DNA of 64,000 nt from Mesorhizobium sp. AR07. Lineage in GTDB: Bacteria > Pseudomonadota > Alphaproteobacteria > Rhizobiales > Rhizobiaceae. The translations under genes and the position numbers were made by a program. The notes below the pieces were generated by a model, which was given only the letters and a program-made list of their open reading frames with translations, was not told where the DNA came from and ran no database searches. Shown here one piece after another: positions 35,525-45,981 of this stretch (its first letter is position 1; every line of letters begins with the position of its first letter). Location: contig NZ_CP080526.1 in the NCBI RefSeq assembly GCF_024746815.1, positions 1 through 64,000 of the forward strand, written 5' to 3'.

Positions 35525-36214
35525 ATGGAGCAGGCGAGGGGGAAAAGGGCGAAGGAGCGATCAGATGGTCACCTGTTCGACCGCGAACTGGATCACCTGC
35601 CGCCAGAAGTACGTTGGCGCGAATGGATGAACCGCGTTGAAGCAACCATCTTCGCCGCCAGCGAACCGGTCAGCCGCGAGGTGCTTACCCGCATCGTCGG
35701 CAAGACCTGCAGCATCGACCTTTTGATCGACGACATCCGCGAGGAGCTGCGGGGCCGGCCTTACGATCTGGTCGCGGTCGCCAGCGGCTGGAAGCACCTG
35801 ACGCGGCCGGCCTATGCCGACGCCATCCGTACCGCCGTCGGCTCTAGCGAACGCGCCGTCGACCTCACGCAATCTGAAGTGCTGGTCTTGATGTGCATTG
35901 CCTTCTTTCAGCCGATCACGCGCGCCGAACTGTCGTCATTCTTCGGCAAGGAGATCAGCCGCGACCTGATCGGCAATTTGCGCTCCTTCGGCCTGATCGC
36001 CTCAGGCCCGCGAAGCCCGACGCCCGGCGCCCCCTATACCTATGTGACGACGAAACAGTTCCTGCTGGAATTCGGGCTTGAAACCTTGCGCGATCTTCCC
36101 GACTTCGAGGCTCTCGAGGATGCGGGGCTGCTGTCGAAGGAAAAGCTTCTGGCGGGCGACGTCATGCCGGGGTTTTCGGGCCCCGGCGAGAGTGATGCCG
36201 ACGCCGACGAATAG
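35525..36214 (+). CDS. scpB: ScpB-like chromosome-segregation protein, copy 2
   Basis: The 229-aa product follows DUF1403 copy 2 by 4 bases. Its core is nearly the same as that of copy 1 (SCSIDLLIDDIREELRGRPY becomes TCSIDLLIDDIREELRGRPY, and the SPTPGAPYTYVTTK stretch is identical). ATG 35525 is used because upstream codons lie within the DUF1403 gene. No smc or scpA accompanies it. Keeping two intact pairs suggests both are useful, for instance in holding or segregating this large plasmid. Confidence 0.85.
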   Translation: MEQARGKRAKERSDGHLFDRELDHLPPEVRWREWMNRVEATIFAASEPVSREVLTRIVGKTCSIDLLIDDIREELRGRPYDLVAVASGWKHLTRPAYADAIRTAVGSSERAVDLTQSEVLVLMCIAFFQPITRAELSSFFGKEISRDLIGNLRSFGLIASGPRSPTPGAPYTYVTTKQFLLEFGLETLRDLPDFEALEDAGLLSKEKLLAGDVMPGFSGPGESDADADE

Positions 36215-36246
36215 TGCGCCTGTGCCTGGCCGGACGACCGCCATCG

Positions 36247-36590
36247 TCACCGCAACTTCTCGAGCGATATGACGGCAAGATCGATTTTTCCCACGAGGTC
36301 CCTCAACGGCGCACAATCCGGATAGTGTTGCGTCAGGACGGACTGTGCGAGGCGGAGGTCCTCGATGTGTTGTTCGCCAGTTTTGGACGTTCCTCCGGCG
36401 GAATTCTCTCCGTATCGAGGTCGAAAAACACCTCATCGGGCATGGCCGCCCGATCGTGTTCGCATTGAACCCAGTCATCAAGCTCGCTTCGGACAGCATC
36501 AACGCGCTTGTACGCGCCTGCGCGCGCTCGCATGTCGGTCAGCACACCCTTCAGTAGGGTGCCTATCCTGGCATGCGCGTCCACGTGCAT
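36247..36590 (-). pseudogene. frameshifted hypothetical plasmid gene
   Basis: A minus-strand frame starts MHVDAHARIGTLLKGVLTDM and runs to FFDLDTERIPPEERPK. At about 36400 the frame is lost, while another frame continues smoothly as KTGEQHIEDLRLAQSVLTQH, then PLRDLVGKIDLAVISLEKLR, to a stop at 36247. Read together they give a plausible protein of about 113 aa. One base gain or loss explains the break. I cannot name the family. Confidence 0.5.
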
Positions 36591-36872
36591 CGCCGCCTTC
36601 GGACGCCGGCGCCGCTTGCCGCTGAGCGGCAGCCGGTACTCGACAGTGGTTGTGGGGCCGCGTGGTGGGGTAGCTTTTCGTTGGCCGTTTCTCGCGAGCT
36701 TCGCCTCGGTTTCTCTCCCGGAGTCACAAAAGGAGCGTGACCGTCGATGGCGACCCGGTCACAATTCGCGGTCACGATCGATGAAGGGCCTTTGGAAAGC
36801 GCCTTGAGAAGCCCATCAAGCGAATATCCCTTCGACGCATCGGCATACAGGTAAAGTACACAGCCTTCCGGA
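36591..36872. other. intergenic up to IS6 copy 1
   Basis: A minus-strand frame that would begin inside the insertion sequence reads CVLYLYADASKGYSLDGLLK, then SIVTANCDRVAIDGHAPF. It might be the tail of a gene cut by the insertion, but it has no homologue I recognise and also overlaps the preceding relic. No other feature is seen. Confidence 0.35.
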
Positions 36873-37677
36873 GGTTTTGTTGCAACGGCTGAATAGGGGC
36901 GCAGAGAGGCCTGATGCGAGGTCAATCAGGCGGCGAGGATTTCGAACTGCTCGGCCAGAGACGGATTCGGATTGAAGGCGTACCTCGCCTGTCGCATCAT
37001 TTCGATGCCGGAAAGGATGGTGGAGGCGGTGGCCGTCGATTTGAAGCCGAGCATCGGCCGGACCCGGCGCTTGATGCGCCGATGGTCCTGCTCGATCCGA
37101 TTGTTCAAATACTGGCTCCAGCGGATGCGGATCGGCTTCAGCAGGCGCCGGGTGCGATCCTGCAAGCGATTTGTGGTGTCGCAGGAAACGATCGCCTCGT
37201 GGTTGGTCTGGCTCCCGTCGATGATGACGCGATCCGGTCGGCCATGACGCTCCAGCGCCTTTATGAAGAAGCGCTTGGCCGCCGGCAGGTCGCGCTGCTC
37301 GCTGAAACAGAATTCGACGGTGTCGCCGACGCTGTCGATGGCGCGATAGAGATACATCCACTGGCCGCGGACCTTGATGTAGGTCTCGTCGACATGCCAT
37401 TTGCCGGTCACGCTACGCTTGCGCCAGTTGAAACGCTCGAGCAACAAGGGCGAGAAACGAACGGTCCAGCGGTGGATGGTCGTGTGATCGACCGTAATGC
37501 CGCGCTCGGCCATCATCTCCTCAAGATCACGCAGGCTCAGATTGTAGGCCAGGTACCAGCGCACGCACAGCAAGATCACGGATTGGTCGAACTGGCGGCC
37601 TTTGAACATTGCAACCCTCCGAAATGATCGAAGGCTCCTTGCCACAGCACTGGTAATCAAAAGGTTGCAACAGATCC
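36873..37677 (-). mobile_element. IS6-family insertion sequence, copy 1
   Basis: This 805-bp element ends in GGTTTTGTTGCAAC on the left and, read inward, GGATCTGTTGCAAC on the right: 14-bp terminal inverted repeats with 12 matches, in the IS6/IS26 style. It carries one transposase gene. The flanking 8 bases (left CTTCCGGA, right ATCGATAT) do not match each other, so no target duplication remains around this copy. It is inverted relative to copy 2 at 54154 and 15 bp shorter. Confidence 0.85.
36926..37609 (-). CDS. IS6-family transposase, copy 1 (small internal deletion)
   Basis: The 227-aa product is a DDE transposase of the IS6 family: MFKGRQFDQSVILLCVRWYL, WHVDETYIKVRGQW (first D), RVIIDGSQTNHEAI (second D), YLNNRIEQDHRRIKRR (E). 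Compared with copy 2 it lacks five residues near the C-terminus (SGIEMMRQARYAF against SGIEMIHMMRKRQARYAF) and has Cys for Tyr in VEFCFSEQ. The catalytic triad is intact, but the deletion may weaken the last helix. Start at the ATG of MFKGRQ. Confidence 0.88.
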   Translation of the reverse strand: MFKGRQFDQSVILLCVRWYLAYNLSLRDLEEMMAERGITVDHTTIHRWTVRFSPLLLERFNWRKRSVTGKWHVDETYIKVRGQWMYLYRAIDSVGDTVEFCFSEQRDLPAAKRFFIKALERHGRPDRVIIDGSQTNHEAIVSCDTTNRLQDRTRRLLKPIRIRWSQYLNNRIEQDHRRIKRRVRPMLGFKSTATASTILSGIEMMRQARYAFNPNPSLAEQFEILAA

Positions 37678-37884
37678 ATCGATATTGCGGCTGACGTTTG
37701 AGCAGGAGCTTCCTGTACATAGGTGTATTCTAGATCCTTCAGTCGAAGCGCTATTCGAACACGTTCCCCTGCCTAGTTTTGCCATCGTGATATTAGACGC
37801 ACTGGCCGCTCGACATGATTTGTGAACCGCTTGCCGATCTGGAGAAAGCGGTTGCCGTCCTGGTCGACGACCATTCAGAGAACA

Positions 37885-39387
37885 TCAAATCATACCTCTA
37901 GCTTCAACCCATCCTGAATCGACGTATGTCGTGCCGCGCACATGCAGATGGCGCAAAAACTGCTTATATCCGCCAGTCCCTGCTTCTCGGATGGTCTCCT
38001 TGAACGCGATTAGCTCAGCGTTTTGTGACGACGAAAATGCCTCGTCCAGCACACGCCCCTGCATCTCTTCCGGTCGGACAAGGCCGATCAACTCGAGAAT
38101 TGTTGGCGCAACATCACAAATACCGGACGGCGTATCGGAAACCGCGTCGGATTTGAAAGCCTCGCCCGCCAGAATGCAAACGGCTTGCATTTCCTTTGGA
38201 TGGAGCCCGCCATGAACGCCATGCCCAATCGGCCCATCGCTACTCCAGGTGCGACCGATAAGACCAAAAGGATCAATCTCGTCATCGGCCCTATAGGAAA
38301 ACAGGATATCAGCCACGCGCGCGTGTTCCATGTTGACAAGGCTGCGCGCAAAGCTGCCCGGTGCAATACCCTCTACTTCATTACGGCCGGTCGTGAAGAT
38401 TGAACCACACCAGGGAGATTCGGTCATCGCCGCCACAACCCGACGGATGTTCTCCTCTGACGGATTGGCGAGATAGATCGCTCCCACCTGACCGGGGACA
38501 ACCAACGCATCCACGTCACGCGCAGGCGCCCATGCACTGCGAAAACCGGCGCTTTTCAGCACCTCGTGCACGTCCGCACGCTGATGGACACTGACGTGAC
38601 CGTGATCCGAGACGGCGACGAGGTGCACTCCTTGTGCCCTTCCCTCGCTCTCGAACCAATCCAGCACCCGTCCAAACTCCCGGTCTGTCCAGGCGAGCGC
38701 CTGCAGTGTTCTTTCCTCCGCTGTGCCGCAATAATGAGAGGAAATGTCCGGTTCGCCAAACGAGAGGATCGCGACGTCGGGCGCGGTCTCCTTCCAGACG
38801 GCTTCAAGCAAAGCCGATGTCAAGAAGGTCTGAGCCTGCAAGTCGGGCGTGCCTTGCGGTGGCACGGGTGGCATTGGCCCAAAGCGGCGTTCGAAATCCT
38901 CGAGAAGCGTCTGCGGAGACCACACGGAAGGATAGTGCCCTGAAACGGTCAGATGGCCGAGTGCACGCGCCTTGTGATTGAACAGCCGCGTCGTGCCAGC
39001 GGAGTTGGAGGCCAGGACCGCAAGGGTCCGGCCATTGGCCGCAAGGACTTCTCCGAGCGATGTCGCGCCGAACAACGTGCCCCCGCTCGCCTGATCCAGT
39101 TGTTCGATCAGCCTGTCATCTGACGTATCAGCGTAAAGCGATGGCAGGGTTGCGCGGTCGAGATAGGCATTGCCGACCATGCCGTGAAGCCCTGGCCAAG
39201 CCCCGGTCACAAGACTCGGCATCGCGGCCCGGGTTTCGCTCGGATAGACGGTTCGGTGCCGCGCGAGCGTCACACCCTGGCGCTGCAGCTTGACGAGATT
39301 GGGTGTTGTGTCCGGACGGATGAGATCGGCGCGAAGGCCATCGAAGCTAACGAGGATAGCGCGTCGGGAATCGGTCGAATGGGTCAT
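37885..39387 (-). CDS. type I phosphodiesterase / nucleotide pyrophosphatase-like hydrolase
   Basis: The 500-aa product belongs to the alkaline-phosphatase superfamily. Metal and nucleophile positions can be followed: SFDGLRAD, YPSETRAAMPSLVTG with the Ser/Thr nucleophile region, PGLHGMVGN, PDISSHYCG, AVSDHGHVS and GVHGGLHP. No signal peptide is visible, so it should act in the cytoplasm. It ends a seven-gene operon with a peptide-type ABC importer, 9 bases after the permease. It probably hydrolyses the imported compound: a phosphodiester, phosphonate ester or phosphonoacetate-type substrate. Substrate choice cannot be told from sequence, but the Pho box and the adjoining phn cluster point to organophosphorus. 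Confidence 0.82.
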   Translation of the reverse strand: MTHSTDSRRAILVSFDGLRADLIRPDTTPNLVKLQRQGVTLARHRTVYPSETRAAMPSLVTGAWPGLHGMVGNAYLDRATLPSLYADTSDDRLIEQLDQASGGTLFGATSLGEVLAANGRTLAVLASNSAGTTRLFNHKARALGHLTVSGHYPSVWSPQTLLEDFERRFGPMPPVPPQGTPDLQAQTFLTSALLEAVWKETAPDVAILSFGEPDISSHYCGTAEERTLQALAWTDREFGRVLDWFESEGRAQGVHLVAVSDHGHVSVHQRADVHEVLKSAGFRSAWAPARDVDALVVPGQVGAIYLANPSEENIRRVVAAMTESPWCGSIFTTGRNEVEGIAPGSFARSLVNMEHARVADILFSYRADDEIDPFGLIGRTWSSDGPIGHGVHGGLHPKEMQAVCILAGEAFKSDAVSDTPSGICDVAPTILELIGLVRPEEMQGRVLDEAFSSSQNAELIAFKETIREAGTGGYKQFLRHLHVRGTTYVDSGWVEARGMI

Positions 39388-39396
39388 AGATTTTTC

Positions 39397-40284
39397 TCAC
39401 GAGATTGTCTTGTCGAGCCGGTCGCGCAACCAGTCGCCGACCAGCGAAATAGAAAGTGTCGTCATGGAGATGACTACAGCCGGCGCGACCAGGATCCAGG
39501 GCGCACGGGTCAGATAGTCGCGGCCGTAGCCGACCATATTGCCGAGCGAGGTGAGAGGCGGCTGCACGCCAAGGCCGAGGAAGCTCAGACCGCTCTCGAG
39601 CAGGATGATGTCGGGGAAGGCGATGGTCATCGTCACGATCAGCGTCGAGGCGATATTCGGCAGGACATGGCGCAGATAGAGACGCCATGGCCCGGCGCCG
39701 ATCTGACGCACCGCCGTCACATAGCCCTGGGCACCGGCACTAATCGTCAAGGCGCGCGTGATGCGCGCATAGCGTTCCCATCCATGCAGGCCGAGCAGCG
39801 CGACGAAGAGCGGCAGCGAATTGCCAAAAAAAGCAAGTACGGCCAGAGCGAGGATGAGAAACGGCATGCTCGCCTGAAAATCGACGCAAGCAAGAACCAC
39901 TTGTTCGACCCAGCCTCTAAAATGCGCCGCAAGAAAGCCGAGTGTGATTCCGAGCACAGCCCCGATCAAGGTCGCGCCGAAGGCGATCAGGAGGCTGATC
40001 CGAATCGAAACCAGGAGACGGGCCAGGACATCGCGCCCAAGTTCGTCGGAGCCAAGTAGATGCGCGGTCGTGCCGCCGAAGCCGACCGGCGGCACCAGCC
40101 GATGGCGAAGATCGAGTGCGGTAAAATCCTGCGAGGTGAGGTAGTTGGCAAGGACACCGGCGAGCAGCATCAGGCAAATCCAGGATAGTGCCAGTCTGAC
40201 GGCGATGGGCATGGCCCACTTCGAACGTCTGCGGTTCTGCACCGTAGGCGTCGCAACAACGTTGGCTGCGGGAACATCCGACAT
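39397..40284 (-). CDS. ABC transporter permease, DppC type
   Basis: The 295-aa product is an inner-membrane permease of the peptide/nickel (Opp/Dpp) group. It has about six membrane spans and the LLGSDELGRDVLARLL motif typical of DppC proteins, with the EAA loop near AVRQIGAGPWRLYLRHVLPN. ATG 40284 follows GGAGG by 9 bases; the frame to 40368 would run into the upstream permease gene. It pairs with the DppB-like permease immediately upstream. Confidence 0.92.
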   Translation of the reverse strand: MSDVPAANVVATPTVQNRRRSKWAMPIAVRLALSWICLMLLAGVLANYLTSQDFTALDLRHRLVPPVGFGGTTAHLLGSDELGRDVLARLLVSIRISLLIAFGATLIGAVLGITLGFLAAHFRGWVEQVVLACVDFQASMPFLILALAVLAFFGNSLPLFVALLGLHGWERYARITRALTISAGAQGYVTAVRQIGAGPWRLYLRHVLPNIASTLIVTMTIAFPDIILLESGLSFLGLGVQPPLTSLGNMVGYGRDYLTRAPWILVAPAVVISMTTLSISLVGDWLRDRLDKTIS

Positions 40285-40285
40285 G

Positions 40286-41223
40286 TCATGCACCTCCGGA
40301 GGTACGGCCAGTGGCGCGCAGACGTGGGTCAAGCACGCCATAAAGGACGTCGACAAGAACATTGGCAAGGATCATCGCGGCCGCCACAAACAGCAGAATG
40401 CATTGCACGACGGCAAGATCGCGGCTCATGACTGAAACCACGAGCAAGCTGCCAAGGCCCGGCCAGGAAAACACGCTTTCGACCAGAACCGTGCCGGCGA
40501 TCAGATTGCCGATCATGAAACCGATGATGGTGAGGATCGGAATGGCCGCATTCGGCAAGGCGTGTCCACTGATGACACGCCGCCACGCAACACCCTTGGC
40601 GCTACCGGTGCGGATATAGGCTTCGCCCAGCACCTCCAGCATGGCGCTGCGGGTGAAGCGCGCGAGAACGGCGGCGCCGCCGACGCCGAGTGTCGCCACC
40701 GGCAGGATCATTTGCTGGATGCTACCGGCACCTCCTGAGGGCAGCCAGGGAAGCTCGACGGCAAACACCAGAACCAAGAGCAGGCCGAGCACGAAGGACG
40801 GCACGGTAAAGCCGGCGATTGCGCTGGTCATGACAGCTCGATCGACAAAGCTGTCGCGCTTCAGTGCAGCGAGAATACCCGCAGGAATACCGATTGCGAT
40901 GTTGAGGATGAGGGCGGGCACCGTGAGAAGAAGCGTGGTCGGGATACGCTCAGCCACGACGACGACGGCAGCACGCCCGTCGCGCATCGATTGACCGAGA
41001 TCACCATGCGCGATTGCGAGCAGATAGCGCAGGTACTGCACCCATAGGGGCTGATCGAGTCCCCAGCTCTGTCGGAAGGCTTCGACTACCGAGGCGGGCG
41101 TTTCCGGTGACAGCAAGGCAAGCGCGGGGTCGCCCGACACGCGCAGGATAACAAAGGCGAAGGTGACCATGATCAGGATCGTCAATGACGCGCGCGAAAG
41201 GCGTATGAGGATGAAGTGGAGCA

Positions 41224-41224
<1 letters not shown>
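40286..41224 (-). CDS. ABC transporter permease, DppB type
   Basis: The 312-aa product starts with the typical DppB N-terminus (LIRLSRASLTILIMVTFAFV) and has GDLGQSMRDGRAAV, AYIRTGSAKGVAWRRVISGH (EAA loop) and six predicted spans. It is coupled to the upstream ATPase by a TAATG overlap. It forms the membrane channel with the next permease. Confidence 0.92.
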
Positions 41225-42203
<979 letters not shown>

Positions 42204-42207
<4 letters not shown>

Positions 42208-43217
42208 GCCAGAGCGACGTCGGGTCGCGCCGGCGTCGAGCCGTGGAGCAGGCATGCGGACCGATGCCGCAGTTGTTGCCCGCCGACGGGAAGTCTGACC
42301 TCAGTTGTTGAACAGATCAGCGCGCGTTGATGACAACGCGGTGCAAATGCGCAGCCGGACGCCAACTCACTTGGATGCGGGACGATCCCGGGGATGGTTG
42401 CAAGGTTCTTGCGCGGGCCATCGATGCGTGGAAGGGCGGCGAGAAGTCCGCTTGTGTAGGGATGCGAAGGACGTGAGAATAAAAGGTCGGCCGGCGCTTC
42501 CTCGACAACCTGGCCGGCATAGAGGACAAGCGCGCGATCGCACACCTCGCCGATGACGCCGAGATCATGCGAGATCAAGACCAGCGCCATGCCGGTATCG
42601 CGCCGCACCTGCTGCAACAAGTCGAGGATCTGCGCTTGGATGGTCACGTCGAGAGCGGTCGTCGGCTCGTCGGCGATCAATACATCCGGCTGCCCCGCAA
42701 GCGCCATGGCGATCATGACACGCTGGTTCTGGCCGCCGGAAAGTTCATGCGGATAGGCTCCAAGGCGGCGGGCGGAGTCGGGAATGCCGACCTGATCGAA
42801 CAGGCGCAGGGCCTCAAACCTGGCCGCCGCACCCTTGAGGCCGCGATGAAGCCTGAGCGCTTCGATCACCTGATCGCCGACCTTGTGGACCGGGTTCAGC
42901 GCGCTCGCCGGATCCTGGAAGACCATGGCGATGCGACCGCCGCGCACCTGTTCCAGGTGCCGCCTCGAGGCCTGAAGCAGTTCTTCACCGTCAAGTCGAA
43001 CGCTGCCGCTGATACTGGCCCGCTTCGGCAGAAGACCGAGCGCGGCCAGCCAGGTCACGGATTTCCCACAGCCACTTTCGCCGACCATGCCGACTGCCTC
43101 GCCACGGGCAATGGTCAGATCGATCCCGCGCAGAACCGGCGTCGCATCGAAAGCAACGCGCAGATCAGAAATCTCGACGATCGGGGGGGCGGAGGGGTTA
43201 AAGGCGTGGAAAGTCAT
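42204..43217 (-). CDS. ABC transporter ATP-binding protein, DppD type
   Basis: The 337-aa product has Walker A GESGCGKSVTW, Q-loop VFQDPASALNPVHK, signature LSGGQNQR, Walker B LIADEPTTALD and the C-terminal GCAFAPRCHQRALIC extension. ATG 43217 overlaps the DeoR gene stop as ATGA. It and the DppF-type protein form the usual heterodimer of peptide-type importers. Confidence 0.93.
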
Positions 43218-44071
43218 CGCTGCTCCTTCCGGTCGTCTAAGGCTTCATCCAGTTCCTGCGGCAGCAACACCGCAATTCCAGCATTGCGCAGCGCAGTGGC
43301 CGCCTCTTCAGGAGGTGGTTGGTGGGTCGCCAGGACATCGACCTTGTCCAGCGGTTGCATGACATGTGCATCCAAGCGCGCGAATTTGCTCGCATCAGCC
43401 ACAAAGGCGAGCCGCCTGGAACGGTCGGCAAGAGCCGCACCGATGGCGGTATGGCCTTCGGACGGTCCAAGGAAACCATGCTTGGGGTCGATTGCGCTCG
43501 CACCGCAGACGGAGAGGTCGAAGATGCGCGTTTCCAGACCGCGCAACATGTCGGGTCCGGTCAATGTCCGCGTCTTGGCATTCATGATGCCGCCGAGAAG
43601 GGTAACGGCAAAACGCTCGGTGGCGGAAAGAACGGTTGCGATATCGATCATGTTCGTCGTTACCGACATTGCAGGCCCGTTGCGGGCCAATTCGTCAGCG
43701 AGCAAGGCCATGGTGGAACTGCCGCCGAGGAAGACATTCATGCCCTCTTCGAACAACGGTAGCGCCGCGACGGCTGCGAGCGCCTTTGCCTCGCGGTCCA
43801 CAGACAGCCTCTCGATGACGGGCCGCCGCGCCGTCAGGTCGACGGCTCCTGCCGGAGCCGCCCCACCATGGATGCGCTTGAGCATTCCGGCATCGTCCAA
43901 AGCCCGGATATCGCGGCGAATAGTCTCCTGCGAGACGCCAAAGCGGCTGGCAAGCTCACCGACCGCGAGGATTTCTCCGCGGGAGATCATCGCCAGGATG
44001 CTCTGGTGGCGGGCCGCTCCCAGTTTGGAAGCACCCCGCTCAGTGACCAATGTTATGCGATCGTCCCTCAT
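43214..44071 (-). CDS. DeoR-family transcriptional regulator
   Basis: The 285-aa product has a DeoR N-terminal HTH (RHQSILAMISRGEILAVGEL, ASRFGVSQETIRRDIRALDD, then LKRIHGGA) and a DeoR C-terminal sensor with the phosphosugar-isomerase-like fold (FLGGSSTMALLADEL; CGASAIDPKHGFLGPSE). DeoR proteins usually sense phosphorylated sugars or sugar-like metabolites. It sits inside the importer operon, 5 bases after the binding-protein gene, so it probably tunes this operon in response to a phosphorylated breakdown product. Confidence 0.9.
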   Translation of the reverse strand: MRDDRITLVTERGASKLGAARHQSILAMISRGEILAVGELASRFGVSQETIRRDIRALDDAGMLKRIHGGAAPAGAVDLTARRPVIERLSVDREAKALAAVAALPLFEEGMNVFLGGSSTMALLADELARNGPAMSVTTNMIDIATVLSATERFAVTLLGGIMNAKTRTLTGPDMLRGLETRIFDLSVCGASAIDPKHGFLGPSEGHTAIGAALADRSRRLAFVADASKFARLDAHVMQPLDKVDVLATHQPPPEEAATALRNAGIAVLLPQELDEALDDRKEQR

Positions 44072-44076
44072 CCGCC

Positions 44077-45654
44077 TTAAGCCCTCGTCAGGCCGGGGTT
44101 TGAAGGCCCGAAATTGAGCTCGAGAGTCTGCCCCGGCAGCCAGGGCAAATCCTTCCGCTTCGCATAGAATTGCCCTGAAACGTGCAGGACGATGCTAGGC
44201 GGATCCACGTCATGGATTATCTCGAGCATCCGGCGAATGATCGGCCGGCGCTGTTCCGGCTCAACGGTTTCCCGAAGCTTCGCACCGAGCGCAAAATACT
44301 CCTGGTTTTCCCATACGCCGGCCTGCGTCCAGGCGCCGTACGGCCCATACTCCCGCCACGGGTGACCGAGGTGATCGAGAAACAAGGCAGTGTTGGAACT
44401 GTCGAAGATTGCGTGAACCGGCTTCTGCTTAAGCTGCCCCGAATTCTCCATCATCTGGATCTTCACGTTCAGGCCGACCTCGCGCCACATCGCGATCATT
44501 GCCTGGGCGCCCGAGACCTGATTCGGATAATAGTTGTTGAGGAGGCGGTAGGTGATCTCGTCACCCTTATAGCCGGCTTCGTTGAGCAATGCCCGGGCCT
44601 TTTCCGGATCGTAGGCAAAGGCTGGAAAATCCTCAATGTAGCCCGCACCGTATGTCGGTAGCTGATAGCCGTTCGGAATTGGGAGCGCATTATCCCACAG
44701 GCTTTCGACCAGCAGCTTTCGGTCGATCGCGAGGCTCATTGCCCTGCGGATGCGAGGATCCTTCAGGATCGGATCGGTCTTGTCGAGCACAAGCGTGCGA
44801 ATGTTCTGAACCGGGCCGCCCGCGATCTCAAGCTCAGCCCGCTTGCGGACATCGGCGAACTGGTCCGGCGGAATATCCGTGACGAGGTCGAGCTCACCGG
44901 CCAAAAGGCCGTTCACGCGGGCTGCAAGCTCGGGGATGATGCGGTATTCGATGCTTTCGAAGCTGGGGCGGCCACCCCAGTAAGCATCGTGGGGCGCCAG
45001 GACCACGTTGACATCGAGCTTTTGGCTGACGAAGCGATAGGGGCCGGTACCGACAGGCGCCGCCGTCCACTTCTCCCAGGAACCCGCCGCATCAAAGGCG
45101 CGCTTGGAGACAATTTCCGATCCCCAGGCCGCCAGACGCTGCTCGAGAAGGGCATCCGGACCCTTCGTACGCACGATCACCGTGTGCGCATCGACGATAT
45201 CGATGCGGTCAATGCCATCCAACAGGGCTAGTGCTTCAGTGGCACCTTTGCGTCCGGGCCCGAGCAAATGGTCCTGTCCGAGGCTGAAGGCAACATCGTC
45301 CGCCGTCAACGGGCCACCGCCGTGAAAGACGACACCCTGACGCAGGAAGAAACGCAGGGACTGCGCGTCGATACGCTCCCAACGCTCTGCAAGGGCTGGC
45401 TTCAACGCCATGCTTGCATCCTGCTCACGCGTGATCAGCGTGTCGAAGAGCTGCCGCACGACACGGCGGATCGCCGTATCAGTGGCAATCACGGGTTCAA
45501 GCGTGCGCGGATATCCGGACATTCCGACCCGCAAAGCCTTTCGCGCGGTTCCGGCGGCGTGGGCTTCCGGGGCTTTAAATCCTGTGCTCGCCGAGACAGT
45601 TGCAGCGAGTGCGCCGGCCAGAACGTTACGTCTTGTCAGTTCAAACTTTGTCAT
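44077..45654 (-). CDS. ABC transporter substrate-binding protein, family 5 (peptide/nickel type)
   Basis: The 525-aa product is a periplasmic solute-binding protein of the SBP_bac_5 family (ALAERWERIDAQSLRFFLRQ, VGTGPYRFVS, YDPEKARALLNEAGY). The N-terminus has a twin-arginine-like signal (ELTRRNVLAGALAATVSAS) with a cleavage-like AHA near residue 34. ATG 45654 is preceded by GGAGGTGACG. It is the first gene of the seven-gene operon and lies 42 bases from a Pho box. Its ligand is the key unknown of this region. Confidence 0.92.
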   Translation of the reverse strand: MTKFELTRRNVLAGALAATVSASTGFKAPEAHAAGTARKALRVGMSGYPRTLEPVIATDTAIRRVVRQLFDTLITREQDASMALKPALAERWERIDAQSLRFFLRQGVVFHGGGPLTADDVAFSLGQDHLLGPGRKGATEALALLDGIDRIDIVDAHTVIVRTKGPDALLEQRLAAWGSEIVSKRAFDAAGSWEKWTAAPVGTGPYRFVSQKLDVNVVLAPHDAYWGGRPSFESIEYRIIPELAARVNGLLAGELDLVTDIPPDQFADVRKRAELEIAGGPVQNIRTLVLDKTDPILKDPRIRRAMSLAIDRKLLVESLWDNALPIPNGYQLPTYGAGYIEDFPAFAYDPEKARALLNEAGYKGDEITYRLLNNYYPNQVSGAQAMIAMWREVGLNVKIQMMENSGQLKQKPVHAIFDSSNTALFLDHLGHPWREYGPYGAWTQAGVWENQEYFALGAKLRETVEPEQRRPIIRRMLEIIHDVDPPSIVLHVSGQFYAKRKDLPWLPGQTLELNFGPSNPGLTRA

Positions 45655-45695
45655 CGTCACCTCCAGTAGAGTTGGCGATCTTTTGGCAGCGCTCC

Positions 45696-45713
45696 ATGAC
45701 AACCGGATGACAG
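45696..45713 (-). promoter_or_regulatory. Pho box upstream of the importer operon
   Basis: On the minus strand CTGTCAT-CCGG-TTGTCAT is two 7-base direct repeats at 11-base spacing, with only one mismatch to the PhoB half-site CTGTCAT. It lies 42 bases upstream of the binding-protein start codon. It implies induction of the importer and phosphodiesterase under phosphate starvation. Confidence 0.8.
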
Positions 45714-45981
45714 TTTTTGTGTATTTATGTGAACTCATGCCCGCTTATGGCTGCCTATGTGGGAATGGCGAGAACGATCTTCGGGCGTTGAAAGCCTGCG
45801 CGACAAAGCTACGCCTCAGACAAGCCTGGAAAAACCTCGGCACTCGAGAGGCACTCGGAGCTTGGCGTTTCGACAGTTGGTTAGCATCATGGTGATGCCT
45901 CAATGACGTCACGCCGACGACGCAACCGACACGGGCGCACCGCCAACATGTCGGCCGTCATTGGGCCGTCCGGCAATCGCC

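Noticed and set aside
24179..36214. The inverted DUF1403-scpB pairs as a transposon end
   Set aside because: They are ordinary coding pairs with no terminal repeats or target duplications; a gene duplication is simpler.
42567..44117. 516-codon plus-strand frame across the ATPase and DeoR genes
   Set aside because: It is a shadow of two well-supported minus-strand genes with family motifs.
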